Origin: Microbacterium invictum
GTDB lineage: Bacteria > Actinomycetota > Actinomycetes > Actinomycetales > Microbacteriaceae
DNA: 64,000 nt
Direction of reading: 5' to 3'
NCBI RefSeq assembly: GCF_014197265.1
Contig: NZ_JACIFH010000001.1
Span: forward strand, 2,294,001 to 2,358,000
The notes beneath the pieces were generated by a model that was not told where the DNA came from, searched no databases, and saw only the letters and a list, made by a program, of their open reading frames with translations. Each line of letters begins with the position of its first letter. Within the stretch, counting starts at the first letter, position 1. The position numbers were made by a program, and so were the translations under genes. Positions 8,588 to 16,945 of this stretch are shown here, in pieces.

Positions 8588-10289
8588 TCAGGCACCCACC
8601 GACCCCTCCCGCCCCGCCGATCACATCGAACAGGACGAGCCTGACACCGTCACCTCCCCGACGCTGGGACCCGTCGAGTGGCTGCGATGGGGATGGCGGC
8701 AGCTGACCAGCATGCGCACCGCGATCCTGCTGCTGCTCCTGCTGGCCATCGCCTCAGTTCCCGGGTCGATCTTCCCGCAACGCACCGCGGACCCCAACGG
8801 GGTCCTCCAATACTTCCGAACCAACCCCGACCTGGCCCCGATCCTCGACGGGCTCCAGGTGTTCGACTTGTACAACTCCGCCTGGTTCTCAGGCATCTAC
8901 CTGCTGCTGTTCATCTCATTGATCGGCTGCATCATTCCCCGCACCCGTCACCACTGGAAAGCCCTCCGCACCCGGCCACCACGCACCCCGGTACGTCTCA
9001 GCCGGCTGAGCGCCCACCTTCTCGCAGACGTCCCGGCAAAGGCCGAGGACCCCGCCGCGGACGCGGCGGCCACGATCACCGCCGCAGCCGCCGATCTGCG
9101 CCGCCGCGGATACCGCATCGAGCGGTACGACACCGCACGGTCTTGGTCGGTGTCGGCCGAGCGCGGCTACCTCCGGGAGACCGGCAACCTGGTTTTTCAT
9201 GCCTCCCTGGTCGGAGTGTTGGTCGCTGTGCTCGCGGCCAGCGGTTTCTCCTATACCGGGCAGCGGGTCATCGTCGAGGGGACCACGTTCGTCAACACCC
9301 TCAACGACTACTCCTCGTTCACCCCGGGCAGGTTCGTCGACGGAACGCAGCTGGACCCGTACTCGCTGACCCTCGACAGCTTCGACGTCAGCTACGTGCC
9401 ACCGGGAGAAGCCGGTGCCGGCCAAGCAGGCGACTTCGCCGCGAACCTCACCATCCGCGACGCCCGCGCCGGGACAGAGGACACCGAAAGCGTGCGCGTG
9501 AATTACCCCATCACGGTCGGCAATGACCGGGTCTATCTGCTCGGCAACGGCTACGCACCCACCATCACCGTCCGAAACTCCGAGGGCGCGGTCGTGTACA
9601 GCGAGTCACAGCCCTTCCTCCCGCAAGACACCACGATGACCTCGCTTGGCATCATCAAGGTCCCAGACGGGCTCCCCGAACAGGTCGGGCTCGTCGGATT
9701 CTTCTACCCCACACAGGGCGCCCTCGACACCGGGGCGTTCACCTCGGTGTATCCCGATCTTGTGAACCCGGTCGTCACCTTCAACGTGTTCTCCGGCAGC
9801 CTCGGCATCAACGACGGCGTGCCCCGATCGGTGTACACCCTCGACACCAGCGGAATGACCCAACTCACCGGCGGCACGAGCGGCGCCGAGTCGATCCAGC
9901 TCACTCCCGGGCAGACCGCCGACCTGCCCAATGGGTGGGGCACGGTCACCTTCGAGGACGCCTCCAGCGGCACGAATCCCCTGGCGGCGGTGAAACGATT
10001 CGCGTCGCTGGACATCAAACGCGACACCGGCGGTCCTTGGGTGCTCGGCTTCGCCACCCTGGCCACACTGGGTCTGATCACCGGCCTTCTCGTTCCCCGA
10101 CGCCGCGTGTTCGTCAAAGCATCCGTCACCGGCGACCCGGACGAGCCCACCCTGCGCCTGGAATACGCCGGTCTCGCGCGCGGAGAGGACCCGCAACTGC
10201 CCGACGCGATCGCCGGCATCCGCAACGCCCACCTCGCCGCCCGTGATCGCCTGAGCTCACAGACACCCAGCCGAAGGAACCCACGATGA
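8568..10289 (+). CDS. resB: Cytochrome c biogenesis protein ResB
   Basis: A 573-residue subunit of the ResB-ResC (CcsB-CcsA) cytochrome c synthase. It begins with GTG at 8568 inside the end of ccdA, after a GGGGGTG site. Visible features are WRQLTSMRTAILLLLLLAIAS (helix 1), the SIFPQ segment, further helices around residues 95-120 and 210-230, a large extracytoplasmic domain, and a final helix near residue 490. The partner ResC-type protein is at 12493-13506, with a DsbA-like and an Lnt gene in between. It overlaps the next gene by ATGA. Confidence 0.92.
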   Translation: MSRSLSDQAPTDPSRPADHIEQDEPDTVTSPTLGPVEWLRWGWRQLTSMRTAILLLLLLAIASVPGSIFPQRTADPNGVLQYFRTNPDLAPILDGLQVFDLYNSAWFSGIYLLLFISLIGCIIPRTRHHWKALRTRPPRTPVRLSRLSAHLLADVPAKAEDPAADAAATITAAAADLRRRGYRIERYDTARSWSVSAERGYLRETGNLVFHASLVGVLVAVLAASGFSYTGQRVIVEGTTFVNTLNDYSSFTPGRFVDGTQLDPYSLTLDSFDVSYVPPGEAGAGQAGDFAANLTIRDARAGTEDTESVRVNYPITVGNDRVYLLGNGYAPTITVRNSEGAVVYSESQPFLPQDTTMTSLGIIKVPDGLPEQVGLVGFFYPTQGALDTGAFTSVYPDLVNPVVTFNVFSGSLGINDGVPRSVYTLDTSGMTQLTGGTSGAESIQLTPGQTADLPNGWGTVTFEDASSGTNPLAAVKRFASLDIKRDTGGPWVLGFATLATLGLITGLLVPRRRVFVKASVTGDPDEPTLRLEYAGLARGEDPQLPDAIAGIRNAHLAARDRLSSQTPSRRNPR

Positions 10290-10942
10290 AGACCCCCATG
10301 AAAGTGACCCTCATTGCGATCGCCGCCGTGGTCGTGCTCGTCATCGGCGCGATCATCTACACGGTCTCCGCCCGCCCTCAAGCGCCCGCAGGCGACAACG
10401 CCGCGGACGCGTTACCGGGTGCCCGCAGCAACTCCCACGTCCTGGACAGCGCCGGCCCGAACGCGCCGACCCTGGTGGAGTTCCTCGACTTCGAATGCGA
10501 GGCGTGTGGGGCGTTCTACCCGTACGTCGAACAGATCCGTGAGCAGTACGACGGACAGATCAACTATGTGTTCCGGTACTACCCGATCCCCAGCCACTAC
10601 AACTCGATGAACGCCGCCCTCGCGGTGGAAGCGGCCGCGCAGCAAGACCGGGTCGAGGACATGTACCACCGCATGTTCGAGACGCAGGCCGAGTGGGGCG
10701 AGCAGCAAGTCTCCGAAGCTGACCTGTTCCGCAGTTTCGCCGAGGACCTTGGCCTGGACATGGCTGCCTACGACCAGGCGGTGGCAGACCCCGCCACCCG
10801 GGAGCGGGTCGAGGGAGACTTCGCCGAAGGGCAGCAGATGGGTGTGCAGGGCACGCCCACGTTCTTCCTCAACGGCGAACGACTCGAGCTCAACCAGCTG
10901 ACGGATCTCACCGATGCTCTCGACCGCGCCCTCGCTGACTGA
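10286..10942 (+). CDS. DsbA-like membrane-anchored thioredoxin-fold protein
   Basis: A 218-residue oxidoreductase with one N-terminal membrane helix (residues 6-28) and an extracytoplasmic DsbA-type domain. The active site is FLDFECEACGAFYP (CEAC), and the cis-Pro loop is GVQGTPTFFLNG. DsbA proteins introduce disulfides into exported proteins and in actinobacteria are reoxidised by VKOR, which is encoded nearby at 14197-14787. The start overlaps the ResB stop as ATGA, and the 3' end overlaps the Lnt gene by 29 nt. An oxidant (DsbA/VKOR) and a reductant (CcdA/TlpA) branch in one locus would balance folding against haem attachment. Confidence 0.92.
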   Translation: MKTPMKVTLIAIAAVVVLVIGAIIYTVSARPQAPAGDNAADALPGARSNSHVLDSAGPNAPTLVEFLDFECEACGAFYPYVEQIREQYDGQINYVFRYYPIPSHYNSMNAALAVEAAAQQDRVEDMYHRMFETQAEWGEQQVSEADLFRSFAEDLGLDMAAYDQAVADPATRERVEGDFAEGQQMGVQGTPTFFLNGERLELNQLTDLTDALDRALAD

Positions 10943-12500
10943 CGCGGCGGCGGAGGCATTTCCCGCCGCGCGCCGGAAGGTACCGCTCTGGGCGGCGCTC
11001 CTCGTCGCCGCGGCTGCTGGTGGGCTCCTGGACCTGTCCTTCCCCGCTGTGGGGTGGTGGCCGCTCGCGTTTGTGAGCATCACCCTCGCGTTGGGCACGA
11101 TCATCGGCCGCAGCATCGGCGGCGCGTTCCTGGTCGGTGTTGCCTTCGGTGCGGCGTTCTTCTTCACCCACCTGGTGTGGGTGGGCACATATCTCGGACC
11201 CGTCCCGTGGGTGGCGTTGGCCGGTCTGGAAACGGTGCTGTTCGGGGTCGGTGCGATCCCCATCGCTCTCGCGTACCGGTGGACCGACCGCGCCCGCGGA
11301 CGCGCCGTCCTGTGGTTTGTCGGGGTGCCGCTGCTGGTAGCGGGGCTGTGGAGCGTCCGAGAGCTGATGATGGGGTCCTGGCCGTACTCCGGGTTCCCGT
11401 GGGCGCGGATCGGGATGACCCAGGCGAACGGCCCGCTCCCGGAGGCGGCGTCCTGGGTCGGGATGACCGGTCTGGGCTTCCTCATCGTCGCCGCCTGCGC
11501 GTGCCTGGTGCAGTGGTGGCGGGCCGGCGGGTTCCGACGCATGCGCGGCGTCCTGCCCGCCGCGATGATCGTGACCGCTCTGGTACTCGTGCCGCAGTTC
11601 CCCACCGGGGACGCCGGTCAGATGGACATCGGCTGGGTGCAGGGCAACGGGCCCTCCGGGTACTTCGACGACCGCACCCCCGGGGATGTGCTGGCCGCGC
11701 AAACAACCGCGACCGACCCCCTGCTGGGGGAGGACATGGATCTGCTGGTGTGGCCCGAGGGTGCCGTCGACAGCGACCCCCTTACCGACCCGGCCACCGC
11801 CCGGCGGCTCACTGATCTCGTCGCCCAGGCCGGCGCACCGCTGCTGATTAACGCCGCCACCGCACGCGACGGTGACGTGTTCAACACCTCGATACTGTGG
11901 GGCGGGCAAGGCGACCCGCAGTTGCATGACAAGGTCAACCCCGTCCCGTTCGGGGAGTACGTCCCGGACCGGTGGTTCTACGAGCGGATCGCGCCCGACC
12001 TCATCGGCCTGATCCAACGCGAATACACCCCCGGACAGAACCCCCCGTTCGTGACCGTCGACGGGGTGAAAGTCGGACTGGCGATCTGTTTCGACGTCAT
12101 CTATGACTCCGTCATCTGGGACGGCGCCCGCCAGGGCGCTCAGGTCTACGTGTTTCAGACCAACAACGCCGATTTCCGCGGCACCGACGAGAATCTTCAA
12201 CAGCTCGCGTTCGCCCGGATGCGTGCGATCGAGACCGGCCGTGCCGTGGTGAACGTCTCCACCGTCGGCACCAGCCAAGTCATCGCCCCGGACGGGCAGA
12301 TCATCGACGGCGCCGGCGTCGACCAGGCAGCCGCGGCGATCACCCGCGTCCCGCTGCGAGACGGTCTCACCCCCGCCGTCGTGCTCGGCGGTGCCCTCAC
12401 CGCCCTGATCGCCCTCGGCGCGATCACCGGTCTCACCATCGCCGGAATCAGCCGCCACCACCACCGCCACCGATCTGCACGAGGAGCAACCGATGCCTGA
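10914..12500 (+). CDS. lnt: Apolipoprotein N-acyltransferase
   Basis: A 528-residue membrane enzyme that adds the third acyl chain to the N-terminal Cys of lipoproteins. About six N-terminal helices are followed by a nitrilase-fold domain and a last helix near residue 495. The Glu-Lys-Cys triad is visible as LLVWPEGAVD, HDKVNPVPFGEYVPDR and GLAICFDVIYD. It overlaps its neighbours at both ends (29 nt and 8 nt), so it is translationally coupled in the operon. Three lipoproteins (DUF305, BNR-type, TlpA-like) are encoded upstream and are plausible substrates. A chromosomal copy elsewhere is expected but cannot be checked here. Confidence 0.93.
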   Translation: MLSTAPSLTDAAAEAFPAARRKVPLWAALLVAAAAGGLLDLSFPAVGWWPLAFVSITLALGTIIGRSIGGAFLVGVAFGAAFFFTHLVWVGTYLGPVPWVALAGLETVLFGVGAIPIALAYRWTDRARGRAVLWFVGVPLLVAGLWSVRELMMGSWPYSGFPWARIGMTQANGPLPEAASWVGMTGLGFLIVAACACLVQWWRAGGFRRMRGVLPAAMIVTALVLVPQFPTGDAGQMDIGWVQGNGPSGYFDDRTPGDVLAAQTTATDPLLGEDMDLLVWPEGAVDSDPLTDPATARRLTDLVAQAGAPLLINAATARDGDVFNTSILWGGQGDPQLHDKVNPVPFGEYVPDRWFYERIAPDLIGLIQREYTPGQNPPFVTVDGVKVGLAICFDVIYDSVIWDGARQGAQVYVFQTNNADFRGTDENLQQLAFARMRAIETGRAVVNVSTVGTSQVIAPDGQIIDGAGVDQAAAAITRVPLRDGLTPAVVLGGALTALIALGAITGLTIAGISRHHHRHRSARGATDA

Positions 12501-13506
12501 CCCCGAATCCCTGACCCTGGACAGCATCTCCCTGCTGTTGGTGTGGACCGCGATCGCCGTGTACCTGCTCGCGTTCGTGGCCTACGCCATCGACCTTGCA
12601 CAACGCTCAGTACGCCGCGACGAACCCCAGCGGGTGCCCGCGCTCGTGACCGCGGGCGGAGACACGCAGAACACAGGCGACGAACGCGCCGCGCTGAACG
12701 AGGTCCGCACCCGGCCGGGCCAGCGGCAACGTCTGCTCTGGGCGCGAATCGGCACCGTCCTGACCGGGTTCGCGTTCGTATTTCACCTCGCCGGCACGAT
12801 TGGGCGAGGACTCGATGCGGGAAGGGTCCCGTGGGCGAACATGTACGAGTTCGCGCTCACCGGGACATTGCTGATCGTTGCGGTCTACCTGTCCGTGCTC
12901 CGCCGGTACGACCTACGATTCCTGGGCTCGTTCCTCATCGGTATGGTCGCGTTGCTCCTCGGTGGTGCGACCCTTGCGTTCTACGTCGAAGTTACCCCGC
13001 TGATGGACCCGCTCAAAAGCGTCTGGCTCGTCATCCACGTCTTCGTCGCCTCCCTCGCTACCGCCCTGTTCGCGATCTCCTGCGGCCTTTCCGCCACACA
13101 GCTCATGCAAGCCCGACGCGAACGACAGGCTGCGCGTCGCAAGGATGAGGGCACGAAGAGATCCGGCCTGGGATACTTGCGCACGCTGCCGACCGCGGAG
13201 ACGCTGGAGTCACTGGCGTATCGGTTCGCGATCGTCGGGTTCATCTTCTGGACCTTCACTCTGATCGCCGGCTCAATCTGGGCCAACGATTCCTGGGGAC
13301 GATACTGGGGATTCGACACGAAGGAAGTATGGACGTTCGTGATCTGGGTGCTCTACGCCGGCTACATCCACGCCCGCGCGACCCGCGGCTGGCGGGGCAC
13401 CCGCTCCGCATGGCTGTCGATCATCGGCTTCACCGCCGTCCTCTTCAACTTCACCATCGTCAACATGTTCTTCAAAGGCCTGCACGCCTACTCCGGCCTC
13501 AGCTAA
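12493..13506 (+). CDS. ccsB: Cytochrome c biogenesis protein CcsB/ResC
   Basis: A 337-residue multi-helix membrane protein, the haem-handling half of the cytochrome c synthase whose other half is ResB at 8568. The tryptophan-rich WWD-type signature appears as NDSWGRYWGFDTKEVW, and conserved His residues occur in FVFHLAGT, LVIHVFVA and YIHARATRG. The ATG at 12493 overlaps the lnt stop by 8 nt. In this gene order the system II genes are interleaved with lipoprotein (lnt, lspA) and disulfide (dsbA) genes rather than forming a pure ccs cluster. Confidence 0.93.
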   Translation: MPDPESLTLDSISLLLVWTAIAVYLLAFVAYAIDLAQRSVRRDEPQRVPALVTAGGDTQNTGDERAALNEVRTRPGQRQRLLWARIGTVLTGFAFVFHLAGTIGRGLDAGRVPWANMYEFALTGTLLIVAVYLSVLRRYDLRFLGSFLIGMVALLLGGATLAFYVEVTPLMDPLKSVWLVIHVFVASLATALFAISCGLSATQLMQARRERQAARRKDEGTKRSGLGYLRTLPTAETLESLAYRFAIVGFIFWTFTLIAGSIWANDSWGRYWGFDTKEVWTFVIWVLYAGYIHARATRGWRGTRSAWLSIIGFTAVLFNFTIVNMFFKGLHAYSGLS

Positions 13507-13542
13507 CGACCAACGTTCGACTTTCAAAGGACTTTTTCCTCA

Positions 13543-13653
13543 ATGCTCACACCACTGTTCGATCCCGAGTGGTCTCCACGTTCGCGGGCGGGGACGGACA
13601 CGGAAGCTCGGCACGGCGTTTCCTTGGCCTCCGTCGTGCGGGGCGCACGATGA
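13543..13653 (+). CDS. 36-residue leader ORF coupled to lspA
   Basis: A short frame not recognised as any family. It starts with ATG at 13543, 11 nt after CAAAGGA, and encodes MLTPLFDPEWSPRSRAGTD and further residues. It ends exactly at the lspA start with an ATGA overlap (lspA ATG at 13650, stop at 13651-13653). No lspA ribosome site is obvious, so this ORF may serve to couple lspA translation to the operon. It has no signal peptide and no membrane helix. It may equally be the 5' remnant of a longer gene. Confidence 0.45.
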   Translation: MLTPLFDPEWSPRSRAGTDTEARHGVSLASVVRGAR

Positions 13654-14171
13654 GGCGGCGTCGGAGCTGGAGATTGGCCGTCGCGTGCCTGGTCGCGCTT
13701 GTTATGACTGTCGTGGACCAGGGCACGAAAGCCCTCGCGCTCGCACAGCTGAGCGAGCAAGAACGCATTCCACTGATCGGCGACGTGCTGGGGCTGCAGC
13801 TCGCCTTCAACCCCGGCACCGTCATGTCTCTCGGCTCGAACAGCACCTGGGTGTTCACTCTGGTCGGAATGGTGGCAGTGATCGCCTTGTTCTACGCCGC
13901 CTGGCGGGCGACATCCACGTTGTGGGCGGTCGCCATCGGTTTCGTCTGGGGTGGAGCGATCGGCAACCTCATCGACCGTCTCTTCGCCCCTCCAGGGTTC
14001 GGCCGCGGTCACGTCACCGACTTCCTCGCCTACGGCAACCTCTTCATCGGAAACATCGCCGACATCGCCATTGGAGTCGGCGTCGGACTCGGTATCCTCC
14101 AGATGCTCCGCACCAACCGATCTCAGCCGCGCAGCGAACATCCGGCCGCGACCCCCGCCCACGAGAAGTAA
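13650..14171 (+). CDS. lspA: Signal peptidase II (prolipoprotein peptidase)
   Basis: A 173-residue four-helix aspartyl protease that removes lipoprotein signal peptides after lipid attachment. The start MRRRRSW at 13650 gives a basic N-terminus before helix 1 (ALVMTVVDQGTKALAL, containing the family's conserved VDQ..K). The catalytic Asp pair is visible in GGAIGNLIDRLF and HVTDFLAYGNLFIGNIAD. Length is typical. It closes the operon 7182-14171 and is convergent with the VKOR gene 25 nt away. With Lnt it supplies late lipoprotein-maturation steps from the island itself; Lgt is not seen in the window. Confidence 0.93.
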   Translation: MRRRRSWRLAVACLVALVMTVVDQGTKALALAQLSEQERIPLIGDVLGLQLAFNPGTVMSLGSNSTWVFTLVGMVAVIALFYAAWRATSTLWAVAIGFVWGGAIGNLIDRLFAPPGFGRGHVTDFLAYGNLFIGNIADIAIGVGVGLGILQMLRTNRSQPRSEHPAATPAHEK

Positions 14172-14196
14172 CCTCGGCCCGAATGGGTCGTTCGCG

Positions 14197-14787
14197 CTAG
14201 ATGATGCTCGCCAGGACATTCAGGCGGAGCTGAGCGAGCACCGCGACAACCAGGTATGCGGCGACCGTCACGAGGGTCATCCACGGCCACAACAACGCAC
14301 CGACTCGTCTTGCTCTGCGACCAAAGACGCCCTCACGCAGGTTCCGAGCGGTCACGAAGAAGAACAGCGGGAGCGTCGTCAGCCACACCACAAGGCACCA
14401 GGGGCAGAGCGTACCCAGCACGTAGATGCTCTGCCCAATCAGCCAGACCACGAAACCAAAAGCTCCTGCGACACCGATGTTGAACAGCATCCAGAACCAG
14501 CGCGCGAAGTGCGGGACCGCCCACACCGTGACGCCGACACACACCACGAGCGCGAACCCGACCAGTCCGAGGAACGGATTGGGAACCCCGAGTGCGGCTC
14601 CCTGAGCGCTGTCGAGGTTCGCGGAGCATTGCACCAACACGGAGAAGTCGCAGCTGAGGCCCGTATCGGGGTTGGTCAGCTTTTCGATCTTCTCGATGGA
14701 CAGCGCCATCGCTGCCGTCAACCCGATGGCGCCGGACAGCATGAGGAACAGGCCGAAGAAGAATTCACGGCCGACGAACTGTGACAA
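14197..14787 (-). CDS. Vitamin K epoxide reductase (VKOR) family protein
   Basis: A 196-residue membrane oxidoreductase, the actinobacterial functional counterpart of DsbB. It would pass electrons from DsbA-type proteins to menaquinone. The two Cys sites are visible: LSCDFSVLVQCSANLDSAQG (loop pair) and GTLCPWCLVVW (CPWC, quinone-side pair). Four to five helices are evident. The start is TTG at 14787, because an in-frame TGA sits two codons upstream; GGTGAAAG precedes it. It is convergent with lspA and divergent from cmtR. The DsbA-like protein at 10286 is the likely partner. Confidence 0.92.
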   Translation of the reverse strand: MSQFVGREFFFGLFLMLSGAIGLTAAMALSIEKIEKLTNPDTGLSCDFSVLVQCSANLDSAQGAALGVPNPFLGLVGFALVVCVGVTVWAVPHFARWFWMLFNIGVAGAFGFVVWLIGQSIYVLGTLCPWCLVVWLTTLPLFFFVTARNLREGVFGRRARRVGALLWPWMTLVTVAAYLVVAVLAQLRLNVLASII

Positions 14788-14819
14788 CTTTCACCCATCG
14801 CGAGATTTGTACGGGACGG

Positions 14820-14849
14820 TTAGCAATCATACAGTGAACCGTGTATGTT
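14820..14849 (+). promoter_or_regulatory. cmtR-cadD promoter with overlapping dyad operator
   Basis: A perfect 6-bp dyad, CATACA at 14828-14833 and TGTATG at 14842-14847 with an 8-nt spacer, lies between candidate -35 (TTAGCA, 14820) and -10 (TATGTT, 14844-14849) boxes. That -10 position puts the start of transcription at or next to the GTG start codon at 14856, so the mRNA would be leaderless. A repressor bound here would block RNA polymerase. Assignment to CmtR rests on adjacency. Confidence 0.55.
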
Positions 14850-14855
14850 CATCGT

Positions 14856-15215
14856 GTGCTGACTATAACTGATCGTCTGGACGTGATGAACCGACTCGGC
14901 CGAGCCATGGCCGACCCCACACGCTCACGAATTCTCATGACCCTGCTTGAGGGCCCGATCTATCCTGCGGCACTCGCTCGCGAGCTGGGCCTCAGCCCGT
15001 CCAACGTGTCCAACCACCTGACCTGCCTCCGTGACTGCGGCATCGTCGTCGCCGAGCCCGAGGGCCGCCGAACCCGGTACGAGGTCGCCGACCCCCGTCT
15101 GAGCCGGGCGCTTACTGCGCTGCTGGACACGACCTTGGCCGTTGACCATGCAGCCGGGTGCATCGATCCCTCCTGCGCGGCCCCGGAATGCTGCACGACG
15201 GAGGCGACCGCATGA
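14856..15215 (+). CDS. cmtR: CmtR-type ArsR/SmtB metal sensor (Cd/Pb)
   Basis: A 119-residue winged-helix repressor that should leave DNA when it binds Cd(II) or Pb(II). The start is set at GTG 14856 rather than 14841 because this numbering places Cys57, Cys61 (in HLTCLRDCGIV) and Cys102 exactly at the metal-ligand positions known for mycobacterial CmtR. The helix-turn-helix reads YPAALARELGLSPSNVSNHL. The tail adds CIDPSC and ECC, i.e. extra Cys not needed for the CmtR site. The gene overlaps cadD by ATGA, and an inverted repeat immediately upstream is a likely operator, giving an autoregulated sensor-exporter pair. Confidence 0.9.
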   Translation: MLTITDRLDVMNRLGRAMADPTRSRILMTLLEGPIYPAALARELGLSPSNVSNHLTCLRDCGIVVAEPEGRRTRYEVADPRLSRALTALLDTTLAVDHAAGCIDPSCAAPECCTTEATA

Positions 15216-15817
15216 TCTTCCTCTCCATCCTGCAAGCGATCGGCCTGTTCCTTGCCACGAACATCGACGACATCATCGTGCTGTCGCTGTTCTTCGCCCG
15301 CGGCGTGGGACAACGGGGCACGACCGCTCGAATCCTGCTCGGGCAGTATCTGGGATTCGCCGGCATTCTCGGCGCAGCCGTACTCGTAGCTCTCGGCGCC
15401 GGAGCATTCCTGCCTCCAGAGGTCATCCCCTACTTCGGCCTGATCCCCTTGGCGTTGGGGCTATGGGCGGCCTGGCAGGCATGGCGTCGACGTCGCGACG
15501 ACGACGATGACGATGAGGGCAAGATCGAAGGCAAAAAGGTCGCCGTCTGGGCTGTAGCCGGGGTCACCTTCGCAAACGGCGGGGACAACATCGGGGTCTA
15601 CGTGCCGGTCTTCCTGAGTGTCGGACCCGCCGCCGTGGTCGCCTACTGTGTTGTGTTCCTCGCGCTCGTCGCGGTCCTGGTGTACGTCGCCAAGTTCATC
15701 GCTACCCGACGTCCGATCGCGGAAATTCTGGAGCGCTGGGAGCACATCCTGTTCCCGATCGTTCTGATCGGCCTCGGCATCTTCATCCTGATCAGCGGCG
15801 GCGCATTCGGGCTCTGA
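15212..15817 (+). CDS. cadD: CadD-family cadmium resistance transporter
   Basis: A 201-residue integral membrane protein of the CadD family (LysE-like), proposed to export cadmium. The N-terminal FLATNIDDIIVLSLFF motif with its Asp pair and the second-half motif TFANGGDNIGVYVPVF are family hallmarks. The two halves are separated by a cytosolic Asp run (about residues 96-102) followed by a Lys-rich segment. About six helices are predicted. The ATG at 15212 overlaps the sensor gene as ATGA, and an upstream in-frame codon at 15158 is rejected because it lies inside cmtR. A charged linker of this kind could bind divalent metal (inference). Confidence 0.9.
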   Translation: MIFLSILQAIGLFLATNIDDIIVLSLFFARGVGQRGTTARILLGQYLGFAGILGAAVLVALGAGAFLPPEVIPYFGLIPLALGLWAAWQAWRRRRDDDDDDEGKIEGKKVAVWAVAGVTFANGGDNIGVYVPVFLSVGPAAVVAYCVVFLALVAVLVYVAKFIATRRPIAEILERWEHILFPIVLIGLGIFILISGGAFGL

Positions 15818-16085
15818 CGCGCCAAGAAGGCGATGCAGCCGGAACCAGTCTGTCGCCGCGCCTCTCGGGCAGTAACGACCCGGTGGGATGTCGTGCAAGT
15901 TGCGATTTAGGCGCGGGAGCGTGGAGTGTCTTTCTCGCCGATCCCGGCGGGCTAGTCCAGAACGAAAACGATCGTTTTTTGCCCCGTCGCTCGGAGTAAC
16001 CGACATCGCCCGCCGAAAACGTGGATCGAAACCGAGTTTCGGCGGACGTTTCCGGCGAGCTGTGAAGCTGCCCCCGAGGCAGATC
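15818..16085. other. Non-coding stretch between cadD and the transposon
   Basis: About 270 nt with no convincing gene. It contains a 14-bp palindrome AAAACGATCGTTTT (15965-15978) followed by two more T, and a 9-bp stem CCGCCGAAA/TTTCGGCGG (16010-16045) with an 18-nt loop; either could end cadD transcription. It is also the left flank of the transposon target site, so before insertion it would have continued directly into the MarR-like gene now at 21359. Confidence 0.5.
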
Positions 16086-16087
16086 GC

Positions 16088-16135
16088 TGTGGAGTTGATC
16101 GCTCGGTGGCGGTGTTCTGTGATCGCTTGGCGGCG
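16088..16135 (+). repeat. Transposon left terminal inverted repeat
   Basis: A 48-bp end that pairs with the complement of 21301-21348 at 37 positions. The heptamer GATCGCT occurs at 16097 and 16121, and at 16082 across the junction, a repeated subterminal pattern as expected for transposase binding sites. It ends directly at the stop codon of the ATPase gene. Confidence 0.78.
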
Positions 16136-16945
16136 TTAGTTGCCGATGACGAGGATGCTAGCTGCGGCTTCGATGACGTCGTCGGTGATGGTCTCAAGCC
16201 CGTTGATCTTCAGCACTCGGGCGATCTGAGGGAAGAGCCGTTCAAGGAGACGAAAGTTGCCACGGGTGATGCGTTCGATCGCAGCTATCGCCTGCGCGTC
16301 GGTGAAGTCCTCTGGGTCGAGTTGCTGTCCTAGGTGTTTCCAGTGGCGGTCGAGGACGAAGAGGAGTTCTTCTCGGCCGAGGGTTCGGTAGTGGTGGGAG
16401 AAGCCGAGTCGGCTGTAGAGCTGTGGGTAGTGGCGGAACCGTTGGTCGATGCCGGGCATGCCAATGAGGATCATAGAGAGGTGTTCACGGTCGTGGCGGT
16501 CGCGGAGCAGCTCGAGCGCAGTCGGTGTGAGCCTTTCGGCTTCGTCGATGATGAGCAGATCCACGAGGTGAGACATGCCGATCGGCGTGGTGGTCGGTTC
16601 GGTCTCACGCGAGCGGAGGTGTTCGTCGGCGCAGATCTCGACCTTTGCCTGCCAGCGGTCGATGTCGTGCATGAGATCTTTGGGTCTGCAGAGGACCTCG
16701 GGTGTGTAGAAGACAGTCCGGGATCGGTTGGCGAGGGCGTAGTGCTTGGCGTCGTGCTCGCCGCGAGGTCCCCACTTGTTGATGTAGGGCTCCAGAGCGT
16801 CCCAGTTTGCGTAGCGGCGGGCGGAGTTGGTCTTGCCGACGCCGGCGTCGCCGTGGCAGATGCCGATGGTTTTCTCTTTGCGGACGGCGTTCGCGAATTC
16901 GGTGAAGCGTCGGTGCTCTTTGGTGACGATGAATGGCTGGTTCAT
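16136..16945 (-). CDS. tniB: Transposition AAA+ ATPase (TniB / Tn552 p271-like)
   Basis: A 269-residue ATPase that in this family activates the transposase and selects target DNA. Walker A is GICHGDAGVGKTNSARRY (about residues 28-45) and Walker B is VDLLIIDEAERLTPTALE. A sensor-like segment SMILIGMPGIDQRF follows. The start ATG at 16945 overlaps the transposase stop as TGATG. The C-terminal part contains a basic helix-rich segment. Its stop is immediately inside the left inverted repeat, so it is the last gene of the transposition operon. Confidence 0.9.
   Translation of the reverse strand: MNQPFIVTKEHRRFTEFANAVRKEKTIGICHGDAGVGKTNSARRYANWDALEPYINKWGPRGEHDAKHYALANRSRTVFYTPEVLCRPKDLMHDIDRWQAKVEICADEHLRSRETEPTTTPIGMSHLVDLLIIDEAERLTPTALELLRDRHDREHLSMILIGMPGIDQRFRHYPQLYSRLGFSHHYRTLGREELLFVLDRHWKHLGQQLDPEDFTDAQAIAAIERITRGNFRLLERLFPQIARVLKINGLETITDDVIEAAASILVIGN

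Noticed and set aside
16083..16103. Treating every GATCGCT near the left end as a transposase site
   Set aside because: The heptamer is common in this high-GC sequence and one copy belongs to the target repeat; only its inclusion in the paired inverted ends is informative.
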